Part shown: positions 15,620 to 23,588 of the stretch, piece by piece
Layout: each line of letters opens with the position of its first letter
Numbering within the stretch: position 1 is the first letter of the stretch
Notes under the pieces: model-generated
Told to the model about the DNA's origin: nothing
Database searches by the model: none
The model's input: the letters and a program-made list of their open reading frames with translations, nothing else
Assembly (NCBI GenBank): GCA_964458325.1
Contig: CAYWIM010000028.1
Coordinates: forward strand, 1 to 49,406
Direction: 5' to 3'
Length of the DNA: 49,406 bases
DNA from: JAGMXM01 sp964458325
GTDB taxonomy: Bacteria > Verrucomicrobiota > Verrucomicrobiia > Limisphaerales > UBA1319
Translations under genes and position numbers: made by a program

Positions 15620-17857
15620 CTACATGAGGTTGACGGGATCGACGTCGACGGTGAGGCGGATGTTTTCCGGCAAGGCGATGGACTCGACGAGGGCGGCGAG
15701 CTCGCGGCTCAGGCGGGCCATAGTCGGGCGGCGGATCAGGATTTGGTAGCGGTAGAAGCTTTCGGCGCGGAGCAAGGGAGCGGGAGCGGGTTCGGAGATG
15801 GCGAGATCTTTCCATCCGGCGAGGCGCTGGTCGAGCTGCTTTTTGAGGTAATCGGCCGAGAAGCTGACTTTATCTTCGTTGCGGCCTTCGAGGGTCAGGA
15901 TGGCGAACCGCACGACGGGCGGGTAATTGAGCTGGGCGCGAAACTCGATTTCCTGTTCGTAAAAGCCGACATAATCGTGCCGGCGAGCGTATTGGATGGC
16001 GGGGTGAAACGGGGTGAAGGCCTGGACGAAGACCTCGCCTTCGACATCGCCCCGGCCTGCGCGGCCCGCAACCTGGGTCAGGAGCTGGAAGGTCCGTTCG
16101 CCCGCGCGGAAATCGGGCAGGTGCAGGCCGAGATCGGCGTAGATGATCCCGACGAGGGTGACATTGGGGAAATGGAGCCCTTTAGCGATCATCTGGGTGC
16201 CGACGAGGATATCGATCTTGCCCACGCGGAACTCGCTCAGGATGCGGCGGTAATCGTCCTTGCGTTTGAGGGTATCGGAGTCCATGCGGGTGATGCGGGC
16301 CTGGGGGAAGAGTTTGGCGAGGGAGGCTTCGACCTTTTCGGTGCCCAGGCCGGAGAAGCGGATGGCGGGGTTAGCGCAGCCGGGCTGGGGGCAGGTCTGC
16401 GGGGCGGGGGCGGCGTAGCCGCAGAGGTGGCAGCGCAACTGCTGGACCTGTCGATGGTAGGTGAGGGAGAGGCTGCAATTGGGGCAGCCGGCCACATAGC
16501 CGCATCGCGGGCACTGGAGCGAAGTGGCGTAGCCGCGGCGGTTGAGGAAGAGCATGGTCTGCTCGCGGCGTTCGAGCCGCTGGCGCATGGCCTCGAGGAG
16601 GGGCGGGGAAAAGATGGCAGGCCCTTTCTCTTTGCGCTGGGCGAGGCGCAGATCGACCACGCGGACGACGGGCAGCCGCCGGTCGTCGATCCGGGCCGGG
16701 AGCTCGAGCAGGCGGTACTTGCCGTGGAGGGCATTGTAATAGCTTTCGAGAGACGGCGTGGCGGACCCCAGGACCACGACGGCGCCCTCCTGGCGGCCGC
16801 GGACGACGGCGACGTCCCGGGCGTGGTAGCGCGGCGCTTCCTCCTGTTTGTAGGAATGCTCGTGTTCCTCATCGACGATGATCAGTCCCAAGGGATCGAC
16901 CGGAGCGAACACGGCCGAGCGCGGGCCGATGACGATGCGGGCGCGGCCCTGGCGGATTTTGTGCCACTCGTCGTGGCGTTCGCCGGCCGATAATTGGCTG
17001 TGGAGGACGGCGACGAGCGTTCGCGGCTCGGCTGCCTGAAAGCGGGCTTTGAAGCGTTCGACCGTTTGCGGGGTGAGGGAGATTTCGGGGACGAGGACGA
17101 TGGCTCCGCGATCCTGGCGCAAGGCCTGGGCGATCGCCTGAAGGTAGACCTCGGTCTTGCCGCTGCCGGTCACGCCGTGGAGGAGGAATACCGGGGGGTT
17201 GGGATGAGGATCGGGGGCGGGGGGCGGCTCGAGGGCGGCCGTGATCGAGGCGAGGGCGGCGGCCTGTTCCGGATTCAAGTCCAGGGGTTGCGTCGAGACC
17301 AGCTCCTCCTGGCTGTAGGGATCGCGTTCGGAGATCTGGGACTGGATGGTGACCAGGCCGCGGTCCTCGAGGCGGCGGATGGTATCCGGGGTGGTTTGGG
17401 CAATGCGCAGCAGTTCGGAGAGAGTCATCTCGCGCCACTCCTGGATGACCTGCCAGATCTCGAGCTGCCGCGGCGTGAGCTTGGGAAGTTCTCCGGTTCG
17501 GGGCCGAGCCCGGACCCAGAGCTGATGTTTCCATCCGGCTTGTTCGCGTCGGACGGCTTCCGGCAGGGCGCTTTTGAGGGCCAGCTCGAGCGGGCAGCAA
17601 TAATACCCCGCCACCCACCGGGCCAGCTCGAGCACCTTCGGCGTCAGCAGGCTTGCGCCGCCAACGGCCTGGAGGATGGAACGCAGGTCCTGGCGCGGGG
17701 AGGAATCCACCAGCGCGACCACGCAGCCCAGGACCTGCCGCGTGCCGAATGGGACCTTGACGCGGCTGCCGACGGCGATCTGCCCCTCGAGCTCCGAGGG
17801 AATTCGGTAATCGAATTCCTTGGGCAATCGCAGATCGAGCCGCACCCGGGCAATCAT
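15620..17857 (-). CDS. priA: Primosomal protein N' (replication restart helicase PriA)
   Basis: This encodes a 745-residue cytoplasmic 3'-5' DNA helicase that reloads the replisome at stalled forks. The N-terminal 3'BD domain starts MIARVRLDLRLPKEFDY. Walker A is HGVTGSGKTEVYLQ (about 226-233) and Walker B is IIVDEEHEHSYKQ (about 325), the DEEH form typical of PriA. The cysteine-rich zinc module (CPRCGY, CPNCSL, CHLCGY, then C-x4-C) lies at about 449-495. Helicase C-terminal motifs follow (DILVGTQMIAKGLHFPNVTL, then QVAGRAGRG). The frame is open further upstream, but homology begins at the ATG at 17857. It is divergent from the Gfo/Idh gene across a 119-bp gap. Confidence 0.96.
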   Translation of the reverse strand: MIARVRLDLRLPKEFDYRIPSELEGQIAVGSRVKVPFGTRQVLGCVVALVDSSPRQDLRSILQAVGGASLLTPKVLELARWVAGYYCCPLELALKSALPEAVRREQAGWKHQLWVRARPRTGELPKLTPRQLEIWQVIQEWREMTLSELLRIAQTTPDTIRRLEDRGLVTIQSQISERDPYSQEELVSTQPLDLNPEQAAALASITAALEPPPAPDPHPNPPVFLLHGVTGSGKTEVYLQAIAQALRQDRGAIVLVPEISLTPQTVERFKARFQAAEPRTLVAVLHSQLSAGERHDEWHKIRQGRARIVIGPRSAVFAPVDPLGLIIVDEEHEHSYKQEEAPRYHARDVAVVRGRQEGAVVVLGSATPSLESYYNALHGKYRLLELPARIDDRRLPVVRVVDLRLAQRKEKGPAIFSPPLLEAMRQRLERREQTMLFLNRRGYATSLQCPRCGYVAGCPNCSLSLTYHRQVQQLRCHLCGYAAPAPQTCPQPGCANPAIRFSGLGTEKVEASLAKLFPQARITRMDSDTLKRKDDYRRILSEFRVGKIDILVGTQMIAKGLHFPNVTLVGIIYADLGLHLPDFRAGERTFQLLTQVAGRAGRGDVEGEVFVQAFTPFHPAIQYARRHDYVGFYEQEIEFRAQLNYPPVVRFAILTLEGRNEDKVSFSADYLKKQLDQRLAGWKDLAISEPAPAPLLRAESFYRYQILIRRPTMARLSRELAALVESIALPENIRLTVDVDPVNLM

Positions 17858-17976
17858 GGCTCCGATTGAACCACAATGCGCTCGGGAAGAGAATCCGGAC
17901 TTTCTACTGGCGGGGCCATGGGAGATATGGCAGGCTCGCCCGCACGCATGAAATGGGTGACTGGCGTCCACAAGGC

Positions 17977-19002
17977 ATGAAGGACTTGCGTTTTGCGATA
18001 TTCGGCACGGGATATTGGTCGCGTTATCAGCTGGCGGCCTGGAGGGAATTGGCCGGGGTGCGATGCGTGGCGCTCTACAACCGGACCCGGCGGAAGGCCG
18101 AGGCACTCGGCCAGGAATTTGGCATCGGCGCGATTTACGATGATCCGGAGGCCCTGCTCCGATCCGAGCCGGTCGATTTCATCGATGTCATCACGGATGT
18201 GAATTCGCACGGGCGGCTGGTGAGCCTGGCGGCGGCCCATCGCCGGCCGGTGATCTGCCAGAAACCGATGGCGCCCGACCTCGAAACCGCGGAGGCCATG
18301 GTTGCTTCCTGCCGGGAAGCGGGCGTGCCGCTGTTGATCCACGAGAACTGGCGGTGGCAGACACCCATCCGCGCGCTCAAAGCGCACCTGGATGCCGGTG
18401 TGGCGGGCCGCGTGTTCCGAGCGCGAATCCAGTACTGCAACAGCTTTCCGGTTTTCGACAACCAGCCGTTTCTCAAGGAGCTGGATCAGTTCATTTTGAC
18501 GGACATGGGCGTCCACATACTGGATACGGCGCGGATGCTGTTTGGGGAGGTGGAGGGGGTATACTGCCGGACGGCTCGGGTGCATGGCGATATTCGGGGG
18601 GAAGATGTCGCGACGGTCATGCTCTCGATGATGTCGGGGGCCACAGTCACCTGCGAGATCAGCTATGCGAGCCGGCTCGAGCACGAGCGTTTCCCGGAAA
18701 CCTACATTACCGTCGAGGGCGATCGGGGCTCGATCGAGCTGGGGCCGGACTGCTGGGTTCGGGTCACAACCGATCAGGGAACGATAGGCCGGCGGCACGC
18801 GCCGGCCTGGCACGCATGGGCGGATCCTCGATACGCGTTGAGCCAGTCAAGCGGAGTGGCCTGCAATGCGCATCTCCTGGGCGCGCTGCGGGGCGAGCAT
18901 CCAGCCGAGACGACCGGCGAGGACAACCTCAAGACGCTGCGGCTTGTGTTTGGAGCGTATCGGTCAGCGGCGACCGGTCAGGCCGTCCGCGTCGAGGCGT
19001 GA
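17977..19002 (+). CDS. Gfo/Idh/MocA-family oxidoreductase
   Basis: This encodes a 341-residue NAD(P)-dependent dehydrogenase acting on a sugar, inositol or similar polyol. The N-terminal Rossmann fold has GTGYWS in place of the usual G-x-G-x-x-G/A pattern. The family EKP motif reads QKP here (VICQKPMAPDLETAE, near residue 95), a substitution seen in some members. The C-terminal domain carries LTDMGVHILDTARMLFGEVE. The start at 17977 (MKDLRFAIFGTG) removes an upstream extension that would overlap the divergent priA region. A sugar-phosphate epimerase-type TIM-barrel gene follows after 54 bp, a pairing common in catabolism of oxidised sugars. The substrate cannot be told from sequence. A perfect 9-bp-stem palindrome lies within the gene at 18786-18808. 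Confidence 0.9.
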   Translation: MKDLRFAIFGTGYWSRYQLAAWRELAGVRCVALYNRTRRKAEALGQEFGIGAIYDDPEALLRSEPVDFIDVITDVNSHGRLVSLAAAHRRPVICQKPMAPDLETAEAMVASCREAGVPLLIHENWRWQTPIRALKAHLDAGVAGRVFRARIQYCNSFPVFDNQPFLKELDQFILTDMGVHILDTARMLFGEVEGVYCRTARVHGDIRGEDVATVMLSMMSGATVTCEISYASRLEHERFPETYITVEGDRGSIELGPDCWVRVTTDQGTIGRRHAPAWHAWADPRYALSQSSGVACNAHLLGALRGEHPAETTGEDNLKTLRLVFGAYRSAATGQAVRVEA

Positions 19003-19020
19003 GCCGGCCGTCGGCCGGCT
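19002..19020 (+). terminator. Hairpin at stop of Gfo/Idh gene
   Basis: AGCCGGCC-GTC-GGCCGGCT is a perfect 8-bp stem beginning on the last base of the TGA stop. There is no U-tract. Because the next gene lies 36 bp further in the same direction, it may be a processing or attenuation hairpin rather than a full terminator. Confidence 0.4.
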
Positions 19021-19056
19021 TCGGCAAAGGGCAACGGGCGGATCACGGAGCACAAC

Positions 19057-19869
19057 ATGAAAATCGGGATTGGCACTTACACCTACACATGGGCGATTGG
19101 CGTGGCGGGGCATCCGCCGCCGCAGCCGCTGGATGCGTTCGGGCTGCTGGCCAAGGCGCAGCAGCTCGGGGTCCAGGTCGTTCAGTTCTGCGAGAATTTG
19201 CCCCTGATCGCCCTGTCCGAGACCGAGCTGGCGGCCCTGATCGGGCACGCCCATAGCCGCGGGATCAGCCTCGAGATCGGGACGCGCGGATTAAATCCGG
19301 AGAACCTGCGGGCGCATCTGCGCCTGGCGGTTCGGCTCGGTTGCGGTTTTGTGCGGCTGGTGATCGATTCCGCCGGGGACGAGCCCAGCGCCGAGGAGGC
19401 CGTGCGGCGGCTGGCGCCGCTGATGCCGGAGTGGGCGGCAGCCGGGGTGCGTCTGGGGATCGAAAATCACGACCGCTTCTCGGCGGCGACCCTGGCGGGG
19501 ATGGTGCGGCAGCTGGGCGAGGATCGCGTGGGGATTGTCCTGGACACCGTCAATTCGTTTGGCGCGCTCGAGCCTCCAGCGGCCGTGGTCAAGATCCTGG
19601 CCCCGTATGTCGTCTGTCTCCACGTCAAGGATTTCGTCCTGCGCCGGATGGATCATCGGATGGGGCTGATCATCGAGGGGCGGCCGGCTGGGGCAGGCCG
19701 GCTCGATATCTCCGGGACCCTCGAAGAACTGCGCGCCGCGGGACGGGACTGCAACGCCATCGTCGAGCTTTGGACTCCCCCGGCCCCGCGCCTCGAGCAG
19801 ACGCTCGATTGCGAAGCCGACTGGGCTGAATCGAGCGTTCGGTATCTGCGGACCTTGATTACGGGCTAA
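19057..19869 (+). CDS. TIM-barrel sugar phosphate isomerase/epimerase family protein
   Basis: This 270-residue cytoplasmic protein belongs to the xylose isomerase-like TIM-barrel superfamily. Likely metal ligands are Glu in GIENHDRFSA (near residue 135), Asp in IVLDTVNSFG (about 165), His in VCLHVKDFVL (about 190) and a late Glu in IVELWTPP (about 235). Reaction and substrate are unknown; isomerisation or epimerisation of a keto sugar is the family norm. It probably shares a transcript with the oxidoreductase upstream. Three palindromes follow its stop, in the gap to the convergent gene. Confidence 0.87.
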   Translation: MKIGIGTYTYTWAIGVAGHPPPQPLDAFGLLAKAQQLGVQVVQFCENLPLIALSETELAALIGHAHSRGISLEIGTRGLNPENLRAHLRLAVRLGCGFVRLVIDSAGDEPSAEEAVRRLAPLMPEWAAAGVRLGIENHDRFSAATLAGMVRQLGEDRVGIVLDTVNSFGALEPPAAVVKILAPYVVCLHVKDFVLRRMDHRMGLIIEGRPAGAGRLDISGTLEELRAAGRDCNAIVELWTPPAPRLEQTLDCEADWAESSVRYLRTLITG

Positions 19870-19876
19870 ATACAAC

Positions 19877-19896
19877 GCCGGGTCGGGGGACCCGGC
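19877..19896. repeat. 20-nt palindrome 1 (GCCGGGTC-N4-GACCCGGC)
   Basis: Perfect 8-bp arms with a GGGG loop, 8 bp after the stop of the TIM-barrel gene. It may act as a bidirectional terminator between convergent genes. It is also the first of three same-sized palindromes in this gap. Confidence 0.65.
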
Positions 19897-19922
19897 CTAC
19901 ACGGGGAGCGGACGCTGGAGAT

Positions 19923-19942
19923 GCCGCGTGACCTCACGCGGC
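19923..19942. repeat. 20-nt palindrome 2 (GCCGCGTGA-CC-TCACGCGGC)
   Basis: Perfect 9-bp arms. The same outer arms GCCGCGTG/CACGCGGC recur at 48695-48714 with a CCCC loop, so this is a dispersed element rather than a local terminator only. Confidence 0.65.
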
Positions 19943-19964
19943 GCTGGATGGCCCAGATCCAAAT

Positions 19965-19984
19965 GCCCGGTCAGGGGACCGGGC
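19965..19984. repeat. 20-nt palindrome 3 (GCCCGGTC-N4-GACCGGGC)
   Basis: Perfect 8-bp arms with an AGGG loop, 20 bp before the stop of the convergent small membrane protein gene. Confidence 0.65.
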
Positions 19985-20004
19985 CGACAGGCGGCGGGCG
20001 AGGT

Positions 20005-20577
20005 TTACGGTGCGTTCGTGACGGATGCGGGATCGACCCGGTACTTGGGTTCGGGGGTGAACCCGGGGATAGTCCCGCCGCGCTGGAAGAACCGGATGAG
20101 CAGGAGCAGCGCCACGAAGGCCAGGCCGATCCCCACCCGGAAAAGGAACTTCCGCCGGGCCGCCTGGAAAGCGGCCGAACGCAGACCGGCCTTTGTCAAG
20201 GCTGCAGGGTCCGCTCCGGCCGGGGCGGCGGGGGCCGGCTCGAGGATGGCCAGCCAGTCCAGCCCGGGCCGGGCTAGGAACTCGACGAGGAAGAACCGTG
20301 ACGAGCAATCTTTCCTGCCGCAGTAACCCTGTTTGAGCCGGGCCAGCTTCGGAAAGGCCGATGGATCGTGGACATCGACCAGCGCCAGCTGGTGCAGGTC
20401 AGCTCCGCTGAGCTCGATCCCGCAGGTCACGCAATGGGCTTGGATGGATTCGGCGAAAATGGTCTCGAGCTCGGAGGCGGGCCGGCCGGGAGCGGCCAGC
20501 CGGCTGGCGACGTCGGCGCCGAAGGCGGGCAGCTCCTCCACGTGCACTTGCCGGGTGAGAACGATCGATGACGCCAT
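20005..20577 (-). CDS. Small membrane protein with cysteine motifs, unknown function
   Basis: This encodes 190 residues. A soluble N-terminal part holds HCVTCGIEL (C-x2-C, about residue 48) and GYCGRKDCSSRF (about 85), a four-cysteine set that could bind zinc. A single hydrophobic segment (FRVGIGLAFVALLLLIRFF, about 144-165) sits near the C-terminus, and the last 20 residues would face the other side. The family is not recognised. It starts 27 bp after the prepilin-like gene on the same strand, so the two may be co-transcribed. A role in protein export or pseudopilus assembly is only a guess from that neighbour. Confidence 0.7.
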   Translation of the reverse strand: MASSIVLTRQVHVEELPAFGADVASRLAAPGRPASELETIFAESIQAHCVTCGIELSGADLHQLALVDVHDPSAFPKLARLKQGYCGRKDCSSRFFLVEFLARPGLDWLAILEPAPAAPAGADPAALTKAGLRSAAFQAARRKFLFRVGIGLAFVALLLLIRFFQRGGTIPGFTPEPKYRVDPASVTNAP

Positions 20578-20604
20578 GGATTGGGAGGGTTCAGGGGTGG
20601 GAGA

Positions 20605-21486
20605 TCAAGGATCGAGCACGCGGCTGTCCAGGGGCTTGTACCAAATCCATTCCCGGGTGGCTTCGTAGGGGTAATAGGGATCGACGGACAGGGCTTTCGA
20701 AAAGTCGTGGATGGCCACGTGGCCGTCCACGAACAGGATGGGCGAGATAAATTCCTGGCGGGCGGTGACCGGATCGGAGATATCGCTGCTGCCCTGGACG
20801 TAATGCCACTGATACCATTGGGGCGGGGAGGTTGTGCATCCGTAGAGACGCGCGGGCGGCTCGTGCAGGAGGATGTAGCGGACGGGATTGGGCGCCCAGC
20901 TTTCGGTTTTCTCGGCGATCCCTTCGGCGGTGTCTTCCGGGGTATGACGGAATCCGCCTCCGGCGAGGGTGGTGAGCCCGCCGGCGTTGTATTGGTAGCT
21001 GCAGCCGATGGTTTCGAAGTTGGACGGTTTCAGGGATGGGAGCGGGCAGGGAAGCGTGCGTTGGCCTTTGTCTGCGGGGCACTTGAACACCTCGGAGGGC
21101 GGCAGATAGCGGTAGAGAGGACGCGCCCGGGCCGAGGGGAAGTGCTCGAGAAGCGCGGGCAGTGGATCGGGCCCGCCGAGCGTCATGCGGGTGAGCTTGA
21201 CCGTGCCGACGCCGGGCTCCCTCGCCCGGATCGAGGGCAGTTTATCGTCGTGGTCGTCGACGTAGAGCTTCAGGGCGACGCTCATCTGGTGGAGGTTGTT
21301 GATGCAGGTGGCGGTGCGGGCCTTCTCCTTCGCGCGGCTCAGGGAGGGTAGGAGCATGCTGGCCAGGATGCCGATGATCGTGATGACCACCAGCAACTCG
21401 ATCAGCGTGAAGCCTCCTGCAACGGGTTCTCTCCCCGTGGGTTTGGGCCCCGGGAGCCGCCAATGATGTCGATCGAATCCGCACAT
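20605..21486 (-). CDS. Prepilin-type N-terminal cleavage/methylation domain protein
   Basis: This type II secretion/type IV pilus-like pseudopilin has about 293 residues. The leader ends in GG just before FTLIELLVVITIIGILASML, so prepilin peptidase would cut after the second glycine and methylate the new Phe. The +5 Glu is present. The following LLPSLSRAKEKARTATCINN and the C-terminal ILFVDGHVAIHDFSKAL match the large verrucomicrobial and planctomycetal pseudopilin group. The frame is open far upstream to 21969 without homology. I chose the ATG at 21486; the ATG at 21516 is an alternative giving a longer leader. It is divergent from the LamG gene. Confidence 0.87.
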   Translation of the reverse strand: MCGFDRHHWRLPGPKPTGREPVAGGFTLIELLVVITIIGILASMLLPSLSRAKEKARTATCINNLHQMSVALKLYVDDHDDKLPSIRAREPGVGTVKLTRMTLGGPDPLPALLEHFPSARARPLYRYLPPSEVFKCPADKGQRTLPCPLPSLKPSNFETIGCSYQYNAGGLTTLAGGGFRHTPEDTAEGIAEKTESWAPNPVRYILLHEPPARLYGCTTSPPQWYQWHYVQGSSDISDPVTARQEFISPILFVDGHVAIHDFSKALSVDPYYPYEATREWIWYKPLDSRVLDP

Positions 21487-21516
21487 AAGCCAGTGGTCGC
21501 CGCCTTTGCCGAACAT

Positions 21517-21783
21517 CCTGGCCGAAAGGGCGGTCTGCCGCAATCGCCGATTGCGGACCGTTCGATGGCCAGCCTTGTTATAACTATAGCATATTCCTTG
21601 CCACGCCGCCTGCTTGATGCCCGAGCTGCGGCAGGCCGGCCGCTGCCCGCACCCGTTTTCCGGGTTTGGCCATCGGCTGCCAGAACGGCCGGGAAACCCC
21701 GGCAGAACGCCAAAAAGAAATGAGCCGGGGCACCATCGATTTGGCTTTTCAAGAATTCCCGAGGATAAGAGGATCCCGCCACC
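21517..21783. promoter_or_regulatory. Divergent intergenic region with AT-rich island
   Basis: The gap between the prepilin-like gene (minus) and the LamG gene (plus) contains an AT-rich island at about 21575-21597 (TTGTTATAACTATAGCATAT). It is the best -10-like sequence nearby and probably marks one or both promoters. No well-spaced -35 was identified. Confidence 0.3.
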
Positions 21784-22824
21784 ATGAGAATCCTGCTGGC
21801 CATTTTGACAAGCGTGTTGTGGATGCAAGCGGCGGCATCTGGCGCCGCGAATCTGTTGTTCGAACTGACGTTCAACGATTCGGGGCCGGTGACGCGGACG
21901 ACGGAGAGGAGCCAATGGGATTGGCCGTTCCAGTTTCAGACGCAGGAAGGAGGGGCGGCGGACTGGCACAGCGCGTTGGGCGGCGGCGTGTCGGGGCTGA
22001 CGAAGGACCGGTCGTTCGACAACACGGTATCGACGTTCATGGGCTCGGATGGCCAGGGCGGCCGGGCGGTCATGCAGGGCATTGGCTGGCCGCGATTGGA
22101 TTCGGTGACCTTCAGCGGATGGTTTCGGACCGAGAGCGAAGTTGCGGATCGTTTTGCCAGGCTGATCGCCCGGGAGGATGGGAAGATAACGGTGTATGCC
22201 TATCCTGATGGAGGGCTGTCTCTAGGCATTAACTACCAAAACAGCTCCACGCAGCCCTTGTACACGGAGGTCAACCAGTGGGTGTTCCTCGCCATAGGCT
22301 ATGACGGCACCCGATCGGCGGACAACCTGGTGTTCTACAAAGGGAGTCGGACGTCGCCTGTCGCCGCAGTTTCGACCAACACCATGGCGGCCGGAGTGCT
22401 GGAGCCGTATTATAGCGTGCTGTCGGTCGGCAACAGTTTCTCCTTCAGCCGGCCGACCCAGCCCATGGACGGCTGGCTGGACAACCTGCGGATGCATGGC
22501 GGCAGCGGCACGTCGGGGCTGGCGACGCTGGCCGAACTCGAGGCATTGCGGTTGGCGGATGTGGCGGGCGATGCCCCGCCGATCCGGATGCGGACGGATC
22601 TCGAAGCGCGGCTGAGTTCAGCGCCGGGGCAGCCAAATCAACTGACGCTCGAATGGTGGTCGGTGGCCGGCTATCGCTACCAGATCGAGCAGTGCGCCAA
22701 TCTGACTGGCTGGCAAAGCGTGCCGGGCGCGGTCCTGGAAGGCAATGGGGAGCGGTCGAGCTACCAGTTCCATCCGCCAGCGGCGCCCGCGTTTTATCGT
22801 CTCAAGATCACGCCGGCGCCCTGA
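21784..22824 (+). CDS. Secreted LamG/concanavalin A-like domain protein
   Basis: This encodes 346 residues with a signal peptide (MRILLAILTSVLWMQAAASG). A LamG-type jelly-roll domain spans about residues 25-260: LLFELTFND at the start, FSGWFRTES in the middle, WVFLAIGYDGT, and GWLDNLRMHGG before the end. The C-terminal 70 residues (TLEWWSVAGYRYQIEQCANL, ending FYRLKITPAP) resemble the small beta domain that closes many verrucomicrobial secreted proteins. Likely role is carbohydrate or protein binding at the surface. AGAGGA at about 21769 may be the ribosome binding site. The convergent methyltransferase stop is only 5 bp away, leaving no room for a terminator between them. Confidence 0.85.
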   Translation: MRILLAILTSVLWMQAAASGAANLLFELTFNDSGPVTRTTERSQWDWPFQFQTQEGGAADWHSALGGGVSGLTKDRSFDNTVSTFMGSDGQGGRAVMQGIGWPRLDSVTFSGWFRTESEVADRFARLIAREDGKITVYAYPDGGLSLGINYQNSSTQPLYTEVNQWVFLAIGYDGTRSADNLVFYKGSRTSPVAAVSTNTMAAGVLEPYYSVLSVGNSFSFSRPTQPMDGWLDNLRMHGGSGTSGLATLAELEALRLADVAGDAPPIRMRTDLEARLSSAPGQPNQLTLEWWSVAGYRYQIEQCANLTGWQSVPGAVLEGNGERSSYQFHPPAAPAFYRLKITPAP

Positions 22825-22829
22825 GGCGG

Positions 22830-23588
22830 CTACCGCTTGCGGGCGACGACGAACGCGTTGAACATGAGGTAGCGCAGCGGCGTGGCGTTCAGGACCAGGT
22901 CCACGACACGGTTCACATAGCGGTCCGTGCAGGAGACCTGCTCGAGGCGGCAGCCAGCGCGTTCGAGCTGGAAGGCGATCTCGAGGGGGTTGGTGGCGAC
23001 GATGGCATCGTCGTCGGGCGTGAACGGCTCCTTGACGATCGGAGTCATCCGATCGAACCGGACGCTGGCGGGATCGGTGCGCATCTGGCGGCGTTTTTCG
23101 AGGAGGCGGCGTGCGTTTTGCCATTTGGTGCGGAAGCCGCGCATGCGCGGGTGGTAATCGCGGAAGCCAAGGACCCGATAGAAGTTGGGGCTCGAGACGA
23201 CAATGCGGCCGCCGGGTTCGGTGACGCGGACCAGTTCGGCGAGGAACTCCTCGGGCGCCTCGACATGCTCGAGGACATTGAGGGCGCCGGCGCTGGCGAA
23301 ATGGCGGTCGGGGAACGGGAGATGGCATCCGTCGTACAGGACGCAGCGCGGGCTGGCCTGTTGGGCGCGCTGGAGGTTGGCTTCAGAGACCTCGACGCCG
23401 TGGGCTTCGAACCCGCCGGCATCGAGCCGGGAGACGACCTGGCCGACGCCGCATCCGACATCGAGGGCGCGGGCGCCGGGCCGCGAGGGGCGGAGCGTGT
23501 CGGCGTACTTGGCGTAAAAGCCGGCATCCCATTGCGCGAGGAACTGGGCGTATTCCTCGTTATGGCGATAGGTATCCTGGTGGCTCAT
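22830..23588 (-). CDS. Class I SAM-dependent methyltransferase
   Basis: This encodes 252 residues. The SAM-binding motif I is ALDVGCGVGQVV (about residue 42), followed by an acidic VEVSEAN and a motif containing LNVLEHVEAPEEFLAELVRV. It is a Methyltransf_11/23-type enzyme, and the acceptor is unknown. It is the last gene of the ten-gene glycan cluster. Its ATG overlaps the stop of the YfhO-type gene (ATGA), so it is translationally coupled. In this context it probably modifies a sugar or lipid-linked glycan. Confidence 0.87.
   Translation of the reverse strand: MSHQDTYRHNEEYAQFLAQWDAGFYAKYADTLRPSRPGARALDVGCGVGQVVSRLDAGGFEAHGVEVSEANLQRAQQASPRCVLYDGCHLPFPDRHFASAGALNVLEHVEAPEEFLAELVRVTEPGGRIVVSSPNFYRVLGFRDYHPRMRGFRTKWQNARRLLEKRRQMRTDPASVRFDRMTPIVKEPFTPDDDAIVATNPLEIAFQLERAGCRLEQVSCTDRYVNRVVDLVLNATPLRYLMFNAFVVARKR

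Noticed and set aside
17858..18106. 83-residue N-terminal extension of PriA
   Set aside because: PriA family homology starts at MIARVRLDLRLP; the extension overlaps the divergent gene region.
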